Source: a gamma proteobacterium HTCC2207
GTDB taxonomy: Bacteria; Pseudomonadota; Gammaproteobacteria; Pseudomonadales; Porticoccaceae
Length of the DNA: 64,000 nt
Assembly (NCBI GenBank): GCA_000153445.1
Contig: CH672396.1
Span: 95,668 to 159,667 of the forward strand
Direction: 5' to 3'
Position 1 is the stretch's first letter, and each line of letters starts with the position of its first letter. The position numbers and the translations under genes were made by a program. Of this stretch, positions 9,481-18,643 are shown piece by piece. The notes beneath the pieces are model-generated. The model did not search any database and was not told where the DNA came from. It saw nothing but the letters and a program-made list of their open reading frames with translations.

Positions 9481-9526
9481 CTCAGGATACATTTTAAAAT
9501 TCCAAAATGTACCCTGAGGCTCAGGG
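9481..9526. repeat. Overlapping inverted repeats, possible alternative hairpins
   Basis: In the 254-base gap after ubiD, CTCAGGATACATTTT (9481-9495) pairs with AAAATGTACCCTGAG (9504-9518) over 15 positions with one mismatch, around an 8-base loop. The 3' arm's CCCTGAG (9512-9518) is also perfectly complementary to CTCAGGG (9520-9526), one base away, so two hairpins exclude each other. There is no T-tract, so a simple terminator is unlikely. The rest of the gap shows nothing I can name. Confidence 0.6.
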
Positions 9527-9660
9527 TGACCTAGAATTAGTACTAATAACAAAGCACCGGATTAACTTTAATTCATAGCGGAATTCACCTAATACCACTA
9601 CACTCCCCGCCATAAGAAACTATCCCGCATACCGCGGCTGTCCACCCCAGTAGGATCCTC

Positions 9661-9963
9661 ATGAAAAAGACCTTTAAGTTAGAACACCCTAAAATCAAAG
9701 TGCCTCGTGTCGTCGATTCGGTAAAGCACGATATACGTAAATTTCTGAAAAAAGAACGCGCTAAGAGTCTTCCCTCTGGCGCTAAGTATTGGGGCTTTGA
9801 TTGCAAATTTGGTAAGTCTGAAGAGACTGCTATTGAAGTGCATCTGCCTTCACTAAACAAGAAAATCGATGAGTTTGTTGCCAAGGGAATTACGATTCTC
9901 TATGTGGAGATCAATGCCAAAGCCATGGGCGGCGAAGAAATTCCCGCAGCAGAGGGAGAGTAG
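9661..9963 (+). CDS. Small DUF6172-like protein
   Basis: A 100-residue soluble, lysine-rich protein starting MKKTFKLEHPKIK, with conserved-looking segments VKHDIRKFLKKER (about residues 22-34), YWGFDCKFG (about 41-49) and a C-terminal ILYVEINAK strand. This pattern matches what I recall of the DUF6172 family of small proteobacterial proteins of unknown function. It ends next to the yehS-like gene, with a purine-rich AGAGGGAGAG overlapping its last codons that can serve as ribosome site for the next gene, so the two are probably translated together. Confidence 0.6.
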   Translation: MKKTFKLEHPKIKVPRVVDSVKHDIRKFLKKERAKSLPSGAKYWGFDCKFGKSEETAIEVHLPSLNKKIDEFVAKGITILYVEINAKAMGGEEIPAAEGE

Positions 9964-9983
9964 TTATCAACAATAACGATATC

Positions 9984-10427
9984 TTGCGCCGCGTACGCTA
10001 CATTTTTGATTACAGTGACCCGCTGATGATTGCCATCTTTAAACTCGGCGGTTATGAAGGCAGCAAAGCTGAACTGGCCACTTGGTTGGCGCGGGAAGGA
10101 GAGCCTGATTTCGTGCTCTGTGAGGACATAAATCTTGCCCGTTTTCTCAATGGCCTGATTATTAAAAATAGAGGCCCCACCGAAAAGGGTACGCCTGAGC
10201 CTGAACACTTTCTTAACAATAATAGTGTACTGCGTAAGTTAAAAATCGCCCTGAGCTTACAGGCAGATGATTTACTTGAGATACTTAAGCTCAATGAATT
10301 CATTATGAGCAAACATGAGTTAAGTGCCCTATTTCGTCGTCCGGATCATAAAAATTATCGAGAGTGCCTTGATCAGGTACTGCGGAATTTTCTTGACGGC
10401 ATGGAAAAGCGTTACAGAAAGAAATAA
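9984..10427 (+). CDS. YehS-like DUF1456 family protein
   Basis: The protein has the two repeated DUF1456 units: NNNDILRRVRYIF...FLNGLIIKNRG in the first half and EHFLNNNSVLRKLKIAL...DHKNYRECLDQVLRNFL in the second, as in E. coli YehS (function unknown). The conventional start, TTG at 9984, falls inside the conserved first motif and has no ribosome site near it. A strong AGAGGGAGAG at 9951-9960 points to a start at 9963-9966, where the codons are GTT and ATC; reading from ATC 9966 gives the family N-terminus. I give the TTG coordinate as conservative; the real protein is probably 6 residues longer. See findings. Confidence 0.8.
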   Translation: MRRVRYIFDYSDPLMIAIFKLGGYEGSKAELATWLAREGEPDFVLCEDINLARFLNGLIIKNRGPTEKGTPEPEHFLNNNSVLRKLKIALSLQADDLLEILKLNEFIMSKHELSALFRRPDHKNYRECLDQVLRNFLDGMEKRYRKK

Positions 10428-10445
10428 ACCTAGAGATAAAATGAC

Positions 10446-11495
10446 ATGATTAAGGTGGCGGTAATAGGGTACGGTTATTCGGCTCAAACATTTCATATCC
10501 CCCTAATCAATGCCTCGGATTCCTTTGAATTAGCTGCAATAAGTAGCTCTCAGAAAGACCTGCTGGAAAGACACTATCCACAGGTTTTAGTTTTTGATAC
10601 CGCAGAGAAGCTGATTGCCAGTGCAGCGGTAGATTTAGTAGTCATTACCGCTCCCAACGATGCTCATTACCCGATTGCTAAACAATGCTTAGAATGCGGG
10701 ATAAATGTTGTTGTGGAAAAGCCCATGGTAACCACAAGCATAGAGGCCCAGGAGCTAACGACGATTGCTCGGGAGCGCTCTCTGTTTCTATCTGTATTCC
10801 AAAATCGGCGTTGGGATGGCGACTTTCTTACGATCAAAAAGTTACTCGACAATAACCTAGTTGGCGATGTGCGTTTTTTTGAATCGCACTTTGATCGGTT
10901 TCGCCCCAGAGTGCGACAGCGATGGCGGGAACAGCCGGGCCAAGGATCCGGAGTTTGGTTCGATCTGGGTTCTCACTTAGTTGACCAAGCCATTAGCCTA
11001 TTTGGTCTGCCAGAAGCCCTTACCGCAAGATGCCTGACCCTGCGAAAGGGTTCGAAAACCACGGATTATTTTCATGTTCTTCTGCACTACAACGATCTTG
11101 AAGTGGTGCTTCATGCCAGCTCATTTTCGGCGGCTCCCAACTTGCGGTTTCGCCTTGAAGGAACAGACGGAAGTTTTGTGAAATACGGACTTGATCCTCA
11201 AGAACAGCAGTTAACGTCTGGCGTTACCCCAAATGACCCCTGCTATGGCGCGGAAGATGCCGACAATTATGGGCGTTTCTATACAGAATCTTCGACTGAG
11301 CTGATTGAAACCGAGCAGGGTTGCTACCAACAATATTATGCTGAGATTAGCGCCGCACTAGCGTTAGGAGCGGGTAACCCAGTCAACCCTGAAGAGGCCG
11401 TGGAAGTATTGAAGATACTTGAGTTGGCAGAAATAAGCAGTGTAAAGGGTATAAGATTAGCCGTACCGAAATCCATTTCAAACAGAGTGAACTGA
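10446..11495 (+). CDS. Gfo/Idh/MocA family NAD(P)-dependent oxidoreductase
   Basis: A 349-residue member of the Gfo/Idh/MocA family, which oxidises or reduces sugars, inositols and related polyols with NAD(P). The N-terminal Rossmann fold shows VAVIGYGYSAQTFH (residues 3-16), followed by VVITAPNDAHY and the family's VVEKPM motif (about residue 90). The C-terminal alpha/beta substrate domain contains WFDLGSHLVDQA, the usual catalytic His segment. It resembles YdgJ/YhhX-type enzymes whose substrate is not defined. It lies 18 bases after the yehS-like gene and may share its transcript. Confidence 0.85.
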   Translation: MIKVAVIGYGYSAQTFHIPLINASDSFELAAISSSQKDLLERHYPQVLVFDTAEKLIASAAVDLVVITAPNDAHYPIAKQCLECGINVVVEKPMVTTSIEAQELTTIARERSLFLSVFQNRRWDGDFLTIKKLLDNNLVGDVRFFESHFDRFRPRVRQRWREQPGQGSGVWFDLGSHLVDQAISLFGLPEALTARCLTLRKGSKTTDYFHVLLHYNDLEVVLHASSFSAAPNLRFRLEGTDGSFVKYGLDPQEQQLTSGVTPNDPCYGAEDADNYGRFYTESSTELIETEQGCYQQYYAEISAALALGAGNPVNPEEAVEVLKILELAEISSVKGIRLAVPKSISNRVN

Positions 11496-11528
11496 GTAGA
11501 ATCCGCAGCCTATCTATGGGTAAATCAA

Positions 11529-11813
11529 ATGACTATTAGTGTTACAAACCTATTGGATTCCGACGTCAGCTGCTCTACCTGTCAGGCTAGCTGCTGTCGC
11601 TTAGAAGTGATGATCATTACAGATACCGGTGTGCCAGCTGAACATATTTCAGTGGATCAATGGGGCGCAGAGACTATGCTGCGTTTAGATGACGGCTGGT
11701 GTTCAGCGATCGATCGCGATACCTTTATGTGTTCCATTTATGAAAACCGCCCCCTGATCTGTCGAGAATTTGAAATGGGTTCCTATGAATGTCGCCAGGA
11801 ACGAGTCGCCTAG
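11529..11813 (+). CDS. YkgJ-family cysteine cluster protein
   Basis: A 94-residue protein with the cysteine layout CSTCQASCC (residues 16-24), WC (about 59), MC (about 69) and LICREF (about 78-83), typical of the YkgJ/UPF0153 putative zinc- or iron-chelating domain. The biochemical function of the family is unknown. It starts at ATG 11529, 33 bases after the oxidoreductase, same strand. Confidence 0.75.
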   Translation: MTISVTNLLDSDVSCSTCQASCCRLEVMIITDTGVPAEHISVDQWGAETMLRLDDGWCSAIDRDTFMCSIYENRPLICREFEMGSYECRQERVA

Positions 11814-11978
11814 ACGCTTAACGCCCCATGGCTTAATTGTCATTTAGTGGAATCTTGGCACTTGTGCTGTAGTTGCTGCAGCATTATCAAAAATAATAAT
11901 GTCGGAGACTGACTATTGTCTTGGTGCTGCTGGAATTAGTCCGATTCTTAGGGACCTATATAGGAAGAAATTTAAAAT

Positions 11979-12482
11979 ATGAAAAATTACCGCCTGGCAA
12001 ATTTAAATGAACTGGATGAATTAAAAGCTTTTCTTTTTCATCATGGGGCTAATACTTGGAATCACTTACCTGAGGATGGTGTCGATAGAGAGTTTGCGCT
12101 AATCGCCGCAGGAGAGGCGTCAGCTTTGATTGCCTACAGCGAAAAGCAGCCTCTGGGATTGGCAATTTTTTATCACCCCCAAGCGCTGCCGAATCACTAT
12201 TTGAAATTTAGCCAGACTAGGCCGGCCATCTATATTGCCGAGGTAGTCGTCCATAAGGATCACAACGGGCGCGGCATTGGCACAAGTTTGCTGAGGGACG
12301 TGATTCGGCGCGCGCGTGATTTCGACGCGGAGATACTGTTAGTTGATCGTCATTCAGAAAATATTGGTTCGGCGGGAATGATGAGAAAAGCAGGGTTTAA
12401 AGAGCTGGCTTCCTTTGTTGATTTTGATCGCCGGGATTTTGGAAATCGCAGCACAACAGTACTGTCTTTTGAGTTACTTTAA
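11979..12482 (+). CDS. GNAT family N-acetyltransferase
   Basis: A 167-residue GNAT protein. The acetyl-CoA pyrophosphate loop is visible as HKDHNGRGIGTSLL (about residues 92-105; R/Q-x-x-G-x-G/A), preceded by the IYIAEVVV strand and followed by VDRHSENIGSAGMMRKAGF, the usual C-terminal part of the fold. The acyl acceptor cannot be told from sequence. Upstream 165 bases are non-coding and may hold its own promoter. Confidence 0.8.
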   Translation: MKNYRLANLNELDELKAFLFHHGANTWNHLPEDGVDREFALIAAGEASALIAYSEKQPLGLAIFYHPQALPNHYLKFSQTRPAIYIAEVVVHKDHNGRGIGTSLLRDVIRRARDFDAEILLVDRHSENIGSAGMMRKAGFKELASFVDFDRRDFGNRSTTVLSFELL

Positions 12483-12518
12483 TTTGAAATGATATGTTTT
12501 CCTAATTCAAAAAAATAA

Positions 12519-12547
12519 AAAAAGGGTGCCAATTGGCACCCTTTTTT
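12519..12547. terminator. Bidirectional intrinsic terminator
   Basis: A perfect 12-bp stem AAAAAGGGTGCC / GGCACCCTTTTT around AATT, flanked by A-rich and T-rich tracts, lies between the GNAT gene and the convergent TonB receptor gene. It should stop transcripts from both directions. Confidence 0.9.
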
Positions 12548-12591
12548 GTCTTGCTTTTTACTGCTTTTCTAATTAACCCTTAAAGAGTTGC

Positions 12592-15084
12592 TTAGAAATT
12601 GTAGCTGTACTTGGCATACCAGAACGCACCACTGAAGCCCATAGGAGCGAATTCACTGTACGTGTTACCAGCGCCAGCGGCACCGTTATGCTTCTTAGAG
12701 CCGGCTTCGTCAAAGATGTTTTGACCAGCTATCATAACCGAAGAACTCTCGTTCAGGTCATATGATAACTCAACATCAACTACGTGTTCGCCGTCATAAG
12801 ACATGCCTTGGTTTGGATCGTACCAATCACCAAAGTAAGAAACTCGAGCAAGGGCTCGCCAGCCATCCATCATGTGGTTCGCAGAAATATTGTAGCGAGT
12901 GTCAGGTGACACTTCTTCAATCGAACGCTCACGGTCATCATCGATATATTCACCACGGGAAGTCACTTCAGTTGTAGTATGGTTTACTGCTAGATTCCAG
13001 TCAGTGGAGCCGCCCATCCAATCAGTGCTAGTAGACAATACCAGATCAAAACCGCTGGTCTTTGTCTCAAAGTCATTGGTGAAGAAACGGAATACAGCAA
13101 TATCATCAGCGCCAGAAACGCCAGCTGCTGCCAGAGAAGCAATATCTGCTGTTGTCAGGCTGAAGTCTTTGGACAGAGTCAGACGATCCGTTACGTCAAT
13201 ATTGAAGTAATCGAAGGTGATATCAACTTCACCCACACTACCAAAGAAACCGACAGTGAAGTTCTCAGACTCTTCTGGTTTCAACTCTGTAGCACCGGCA
13301 AATGCGGCAACAGGGTTAGTTGCTGGAATAACACCTTTGTTTACCAGAACGCCATTATCAATCAACGTTGAGATATTAGACGCATTCAGCTGACCTGAAG
13401 TAGGCGCTTTAAAGCCTGTGCTCAACGTAGCGCGAATACCGAAGTTTTCGTCTATCTTGTAGTTAGCACCCAACCTGTAGTTGGTAGTACTACCAAAGCC
13501 GTCAAAGTCTTCGAAACGCACTGCAGCGGCTAACAGAAGATCTTCAGAAACGTCCCACTCGCCATCTACGTAAACAGCATCGTTTGAACGATCAAAGTCA
13601 CCAGAGATATCAGGAGAGAAGCCTGGGAAACCATTAGTTGAAGTACTGAAGCCCTGAACACCTAAACCACCGTCGATGTATGATTCTTTTTGACCAGCGC
13701 CAATAGTGAATTCTTCAGTACGGTGCTCAGCGCCAAATGCAAGACTGACTGTGTCACTCAAGGAGTATTTAAAGTCAGCATTGAAGTTCACATCAGTTTG
13801 ACGGTACAAACCTGGATCAAAGTTGCGCGGAGTATTTTCACCAAGGCTTGCATTGACTGTATTGTTAATGTAGAAATCGCCTTCGTTCTCACCGCGGTAT
13901 GCACTCACATCCCAAGATAAACCATTTTCCAGCTCACCTTTCAAACCCATCATAAAGGTGACGTCTGTTACGGTGCCGCCAAAGCGTGGCGTGAAGCCGC
14001 CTGGAATGGTCTCGTTGAAGTTAAAGCAGTTATCATCAGCTTTCAAACCAGTAATTGCTGCTGCAAGAGCAGAGCTAGTTGGGTCTGAAGCATCAACAGC
14101 ATACTGGCTACAGTTGCCTGACATATCCCCAGTGGTATCACCGACTAATAAGTTGCCATCTTTTGCATAAACACCACCGCGGTTTGTCGGGTTACGGAAG
14201 TAAAATCCACCGTCGACATCTTTGCTGGCGTAGTTTGCATAACCGTATAGCTCAACGCTATCAGTCAGCTGGCTGCCGAAGTTAACGAATAATTTGAGAT
14301 CGTTATCAACAAAGGGACGACCCCACTTCTGAGCCGGATCAGCAACTGGGAAGCCTGCGGCGATTAGGCCAGCAGCATCGTTGCGCTGCTCTGAACGAAC
14401 AGTCTCATCAGAAGAACCATACTCTAAAGTTACGTTGGCAAAACCATTGGCGCCAAGCTCCATGCCCATGTTGCCCGCGAAGTAAGCCATGTCGCCATCG
14501 CCTTCAGCGTATTGACCCATACGGAGTTGAACAGAACCACCTTCACTAGCATCTTTCAGCTTGAAGTTGATTACGCCAGCAAGAGCATCAGAACCATACA
14601 TAGCTGCTGCACCATCACGCAGCACTTCAACGTTTTTAAGGGCCATACCAGGAATAGTGGAAACATCAGCACCGTGAGAACCGTCTGAGATACCACCAGC
14701 AGACCAAACGATAACGTTGGCTCTGTGGCGACGCTTGTTGTTGACCAGAATTAGAGAGTGATCTGGAGCCATGCCGCGAAGCTGGAATGGACGTACCAGA
14801 GTTGCTGCATCACTGATCGGCTGATCGTTGACTGAGAAAGAAGGTACTGAGTTACGCAGCAAGTTAGCTACGTCCATGTCGCCTTGGTTAGTCAGTTCAG
14901 CGCTGGTAATTACATCAACAGCTGCTACGGTATCAGTAGCTGAACGGGCTTTGGCACGAGTACCAGTAGTTACGATTTCTTCAACCATAGCGCCTTCTGC
15001 GAAAGCGACTGATGGCAGCACTGCGCTGCTAGCGATAATTGCCGCTGACAGAGTAGTTAACTTCAAGATGGATGTATTTTTCAT
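12592..15084 (-). CDS. TonB-dependent outer-membrane receptor
   Basis: An 830-residue TonB-dependent receptor: signal peptide ending in VAFA (about residue 29), a TonB-box-like EEIVTTGTRA just after it, a plug domain to about residue 185 with LILVNNKRRH, VLRDGAAAMYGSDALAGVIN, and a 22-strand barrel ending WYAKYSYNF with terminal Phe. Its ligand is not known; the plug resembles the family often annotated as vitamin B12/siderophore or carbohydrate receptors. No tonB, exbB or binding protein is adjacent; the only ExbD in the window is 20 kb away. The 5' gap to the divergent GFA gene is 272 bases and should carry its promoter. Confidence 0.93.
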   Translation of the reverse strand: MKNTSILKLTTLSAAIIASSAVLPSVAFAEGAMVEEIVTTGTRAKARSATDTVAAVDVITSAELTNQGDMDVANLLRNSVPSFSVNDQPISDAATLVRPFQLRGMAPDHSLILVNNKRRHRANVIVWSAGGISDGSHGADVSTIPGMALKNVEVLRDGAAAMYGSDALAGVINFKLKDASEGGSVQLRMGQYAEGDGDMAYFAGNMGMELGANGFANVTLEYGSSDETVRSEQRNDAAGLIAAGFPVADPAQKWGRPFVDNDLKLFVNFGSQLTDSVELYGYANYASKDVDGGFYFRNPTNRGGVYAKDGNLLVGDTTGDMSGNCSQYAVDASDPTSSALAAAITGLKADDNCFNFNETIPGGFTPRFGGTVTDVTFMMGLKGELENGLSWDVSAYRGENEGDFYINNTVNASLGENTPRNFDPGLYRQTDVNFNADFKYSLSDTVSLAFGAEHRTEEFTIGAGQKESYIDGGLGVQGFSTSTNGFPGFSPDISGDFDRSNDAVYVDGEWDVSEDLLLAAAVRFEDFDGFGSTTNYRLGANYKIDENFGIRATLSTGFKAPTSGQLNASNISTLIDNGVLVNKGVIPATNPVAAFAGATELKPEESENFTVGFFGSVGEVDITFDYFNIDVTDRLTLSKDFSLTTADIASLAAAGVSGADDIAVFRFFTNDFETKTSGFDLVLSTSTDWMGGSTDWNLAVNHTTTEVTSRGEYIDDDRERSIEEVSPDTRYNISANHMMDGWRALARVSYFGDWYDPNQGMSYDGEHVVDVELSYDLNESSSVMIAGQNIFDEAGSKKHNGAAGAGNTYSEFAPMGFSGAFWYAKYSYNF

Positions 15085-15356
15085 AAATCTCCCCCGAGAT
15101 ATTTGAATTGTGTATCGTTATTTTTACTTTTATTAGGCCCATAGAAATCCGAGCCAACGGGCACATTAACACATCATTTGCTAAGTACCTACTCTATATA
15201 CGCGAAAATTTGGCTGTTAGGTCACAGAGGGGAAAGCCCGTTTTTTTAAGCGCCGCCACTGACATTCGTTTGCTCCACCCCCCCAACCAGAATAACGGCC
15301 GCGCTCACATTATCGGTATACTCGGAGAACTCGAACCGGAAACTGGGGTAAATACC

Positions 15357-15755
15357 ATGTCAGAACTTAAGACTCACCGAGGTGGCTGCCACTGCGGGGC
15401 GGTTAAATTTGAAATCGATGCGCCCAGCCAGCTCTATGCTCATGCCTGTAACTGCTCAATTTGCTACCAGAGCGGTGGCGATCAAATGATTGTACCGGCA
15501 TCCCGGTTTCGACTGATCTGCGGTACAAGCGCGATGACTACCTATACCTTTAACACCGGCGCTGCCCAACACACCTTTTGCAAGCACTGCGGCATAAAAC
15601 CTTTTTATACGCCACGCTCTAATCCGGATGGCTTTAGCGTCAATCTGCGCTGCATCGAGCGCTCTCATATTGAGTCTATTGAGGTAGATATATTCGACGG
15701 TCAAAACTGGGAGCAGAACGCCGCATCTCTGGCGCACCTGTCTCGCGATGACTAA
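15357..15755 (+). CDS. GFA family protein (Gfa/CENP-V zinc fold)
   Basis: A 132-residue protein with the GFA zinc ligands: CHCG (residues 11-14), CNCSIC (about 33-38) and FCKHCG (about 75-80). The name comes from glutathione-dependent formaldehyde-activating enzyme, but most members have no proven activity. I start at ATG 15357, preceded by GGGGTAAA, because the longer frame back to 15108 runs through the divergent promoter region and adds no conserved sequence. Confidence 0.85.
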   Translation: MSELKTHRGGCHCGAVKFEIDAPSQLYAHACNCSICYQSGGDQMIVPASRFRLICGTSAMTTYTFNTGAAQHTFCKHCGIKPFYTPRSNPDGFSVNLRCIERSHIESIEVDIFDGQNWEQNAASLAHLSRDD

Positions 15756-15815
15756 TGTAGTATGCTGCCCAGAAGAGTCACCCCTCAAGACCATAATAAT
15801 AAACAGGGTATCAGT

Positions 15816-17150
15816 GTGAATAAACAATTGGGCCAGTTCTATATGTTTCGTCAGCGGCGCTTTGTGCCTTTTTTTATCACCCAGTTTCTCGGCGCACTGA
15901 ATGACAATCTGTTTAAAAATGCGCTGCTGGTCATCATTGTTAGCAGCGGCATCTCCGCCTCCGACAGCAATACCAACTTCCTTACCAATCTAGCCGCTGG
16001 CCTGTTTATCCTGCCGTTTTTTTTATTCTCAACCACTGCTGGTCAGCTGGCGGACAAATACGACAAGGCCTGGCTGATCCGGCGGATTAAATTTGCCGAA
16101 ATTCTTATTATGCTGACCGGCAGTTATGCCCTATTCAGTAGTGATATCACCTTGATGCTTGGCGTACTGTTTTTGCTCGGCGTGCAATCGGCATTTTTTG
16201 GGCCGATTAAGTATTCGATAATTCCCCAGCACCTGGCCGCTGAAGAACTGATGGCGGGCAATGCCCAGGTCGGCATGGGTACCTTTACTTCAATTTTGAT
16301 CGGTACCTTAATGGGCGCCTGGCTGGTGAGCTACGATGGCGGCGCGCTGTTAGTTGGTGCGGCCGCGGTTATGCTGGCTCTTATCGGCTGGCGGGCAAGC
16401 TGCGCAATCCCCGACGCACCGGCAGACAGCAGCGATATTCGCATCAGCCTCAACCCGATTGCCGACGCCGCGGGCAATATACGCCTAGCACGTGAAAATA
16501 TGACAGTGTTCTACTGCACCATGGGCATCTCTTGGTTTTGGTTATTTGGCGGCAGCTTTTTAACCCAGGTGCCCAATTTTGCCGTGACCGTGCTCCAGGG
16601 TCACGCCACTTTAATCTCGATACTTTTGGGTGCCTTTATTGTGGGCGTGGCGATTGGCTCGCTGCTCTGCGCTAAAATATCAGGCCGCCAGGTTGAGCCG
16701 GGATTGATTCCCTTTGGCGCCATAGGCCTAACCCTGTTTAGTGCAGATCTGTTTTTTGCCTCAACCAGCTATCAGCTAGCGAACAACGCAATAAGCGCAG
16801 TGATGCCTCTGCAGTTTTTAAGCCTCAGCGGCGGTGTCAGAATATTTGTCGACCTGACAGCCATTGGTATGTTTGGCGGTATGTTTATTGTGCCGCTGTA
16901 TGCCATGGTGCAATCGCGCACCGAGAGCCATAAGCGGGCACGGGTAATTGCGGCTAATAATGTGTTTAATGCTCTATTTATGGTGGCCGGCGCATTAATT
17001 GGTATTGTCTGCCTGAGTATTGTGCAGATGACGATTCCACAATTTTTTGCCCTGATGTCGGGAGCTAATTTGTTATTCTTGGCGCTATTGGTATGGCGAG
17101 TGCCCGAATTCAAGCTTCGCTTTTTGGCTTGGATAACGAATAATCGATAG
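15816..17150 (+). CDS. MFS transporter, LplT-like
   Basis: A 444-residue major facilitator protein with about 12 hydrophobic segments. The N-terminal motif FFITQFLGALNDNLFKNAL and the loop DKYDKAWLIRR resemble LplT, the lysophospholipid flippase, and the MFS half of MFS-acyltransferase-ligase fusions of marine bacteria; here the acyltransferase and ligase parts are absent. I use GTG at 15816, preceded by CAGGG at 15804-15808. An in-frame ATG at 15762 lies seven bases after the GFA stop but has no ribosome site. Substrate assignment is by resemblance only. Confidence 0.8.
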   Translation: MNKQLGQFYMFRQRRFVPFFITQFLGALNDNLFKNALLVIIVSSGISASDSNTNFLTNLAAGLFILPFFLFSTTAGQLADKYDKAWLIRRIKFAEILIMLTGSYALFSSDITLMLGVLFLLGVQSAFFGPIKYSIIPQHLAAEELMAGNAQVGMGTFTSILIGTLMGAWLVSYDGGALLVGAAAVMLALIGWRASCAIPDAPADSSDIRISLNPIADAAGNIRLARENMTVFYCTMGISWFWLFGGSFLTQVPNFAVTVLQGHATLISILLGAFIVGVAIGSLLCAKISGRQVEPGLIPFGAIGLTLFSADLFFASTSYQLANNAISAVMPLQFLSLSGGVRIFVDLTAIGMFGGMFIVPLYAMVQSRTESHKRARVIAANNVFNALFMVAGALIGIVCLSIVQMTIPQFFALMSGANLLFLALLVWRVPEFKLRFLAWITNNR

Positions 17151-17228
17151 CGGGTAATAGACAGCCTGTAATCAATAAGCTCACCGCAGTCCTCTGCGAG
17201 AGCAATCAAACAAGGTAGGGATACAACA

Positions 17229-18512
17229 ATGCAACTCTCATCAAAGATACTTCTCGGCATGGCACTCGGCATTGTCGTTGGTCTGACCCTTAATGTGATC
17301 AGCGATGGCAGCGGTTCAGGCCCGTTAACCGCCTGGGTGGTGGAATATATTTTTGATGTAGTCGGGCGTATTTTTATTGCCTCCCTGAAGCTGCTAGTAG
17401 TGCCATTAGTATTTGTCTCACTGGTCTGTGGTTCCGCAGCCATGGGCGAGAACGTCAAAATGGGACGCATCGCGTTTAAGACTTTGGCCCTCTATCTATT
17501 TACCACTGCAGTGGCGATCACTATTGCCCTGACGCTGGCGAATATTATTAATCCCGGTATCGGCATAGATACCACGGCGACTGCAACCTATGTAGCGGCT
17601 ACTCCGCCGTCCTTTAAAGATGTATTGATTGGTATATTCCCCACCAACCCAATTCAGGCTATGTCCGACGGCAATATGCTGCAAATTATTGTCTTCGCTA
17701 TTTTGGTCGGCGTCGCCATCACTCAGGCAGGTGCGGCTGGCAAATCAACTCTAGCGGGCTTTCAGACCTTTAATGAGGTGATTATGCGCATGGTCACCAT
17801 TCTGATGCACCTGGCCCCCTTTGGTGTTTTTTGCCTGTTGGCGAAACTGTTTACTCAGGAGGGCTTCACCGCAATTTTCAATCTGGCGCTTTATTTTATG
17901 ACCGTTACACTGGTGCTGATAATCCATGCCGGCGCCGTCTATACCAGTATCTTCAGCTTTTTTACGCGCCTCAATCCGCTGACCTTAATCAAGAATATGC
18001 GCCCGGCTATGCTATTTGCCTTTAGCACCTCATCGAGTAATGCGACCATGCCCATCACCATGAATGTGGTGGAGAAACGCGTCGGCGTGGATAATTCCAT
18101 CGCCTCATTTACTGTCCCTCTGGGCGCCACTATCAATATGGATGGCACTGCAATCATGCAGGGCGTAGCCACAGTGTTTATCGCTCAAGCCTATGGGTTA
18201 GACCTAGGTCTGAGCGAGTATCTAGCGGTCATTGCCACCGCAACCCTGGCCTCGGTTGGCACCGCAGGTGTGCCCGGTGTCGGTTTAATCATGCTCTCCA
18301 TGGTCCTGCAGCAGGTGGGATTACCGGTCGAAGGTATTGGCTTAATTATCGGCGTCGACCGCCTGCTCGACATGATGCGCACTGTGGTAAACGTTACCGG
18401 CGATGGCATGGTTACCACAGTGGTCGCGAAAAGTGAGGGACTGCTCAATGAAGATATTTTTAATGAAGTCTCAGATCGCGATGAGTACAGCAGCCCACAA
18501 CACAATAGCTAG
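17229..18512 (+). CDS. Dicarboxylate/amino acid:cation symporter (DAACS/GltP family)
   Basis: A 427-residue inner-membrane symporter of the SLC1-like DAACS family that takes up glutamate, aspartate or C4-dicarboxylates with Na+ or H+. Signature regions are the serine-rich FSTSSSNATMP (about residue 270, re-entrant loop HP1), PLGATINMDGTAI (about 300, cation/substrate site) and VGTAGVPG (about 347, HP2), plus DRLLDMMRTVVNVTGD near the C-terminus (substrate-binding TM8). A good AGGTAGGG precedes the ATG. Amino acid versus dicarboxylate preference cannot be settled here. Confidence 0.92.
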   Translation: MQLSSKILLGMALGIVVGLTLNVISDGSGSGPLTAWVVEYIFDVVGRIFIASLKLLVVPLVFVSLVCGSAAMGENVKMGRIAFKTLALYLFTTAVAITIALTLANIINPGIGIDTTATATYVAATPPSFKDVLIGIFPTNPIQAMSDGNMLQIIVFAILVGVAITQAGAAGKSTLAGFQTFNEVIMRMVTILMHLAPFGVFCLLAKLFTQEGFTAIFNLALYFMTVTLVLIIHAGAVYTSIFSFFTRLNPLTLIKNMRPAMLFAFSTSSSNATMPITMNVVEKRVGVDNSIASFTVPLGATINMDGTAIMQGVATVFIAQAYGLDLGLSEYLAVIATATLASVGTAGVPGVGLIMLSMVLQQVGLPVEGIGLIIGVDRLLDMMRTVVNVTGDGMVTTVVAKSEGLLNEDIFNEVSDRDEYSSPQHNS

Positions 18513-18643
18513 CATCTAGCTAATTGGTCCGCGCGTATAACAATAACTATGCGATTGCCGCCTCTGAGCCGCCAGCGTCAACTAATCTGTTTCAGCAGCG
18601 TTACTGAACGTTTATCGCTTGCAAACACTTAAAGGTTTTATCC

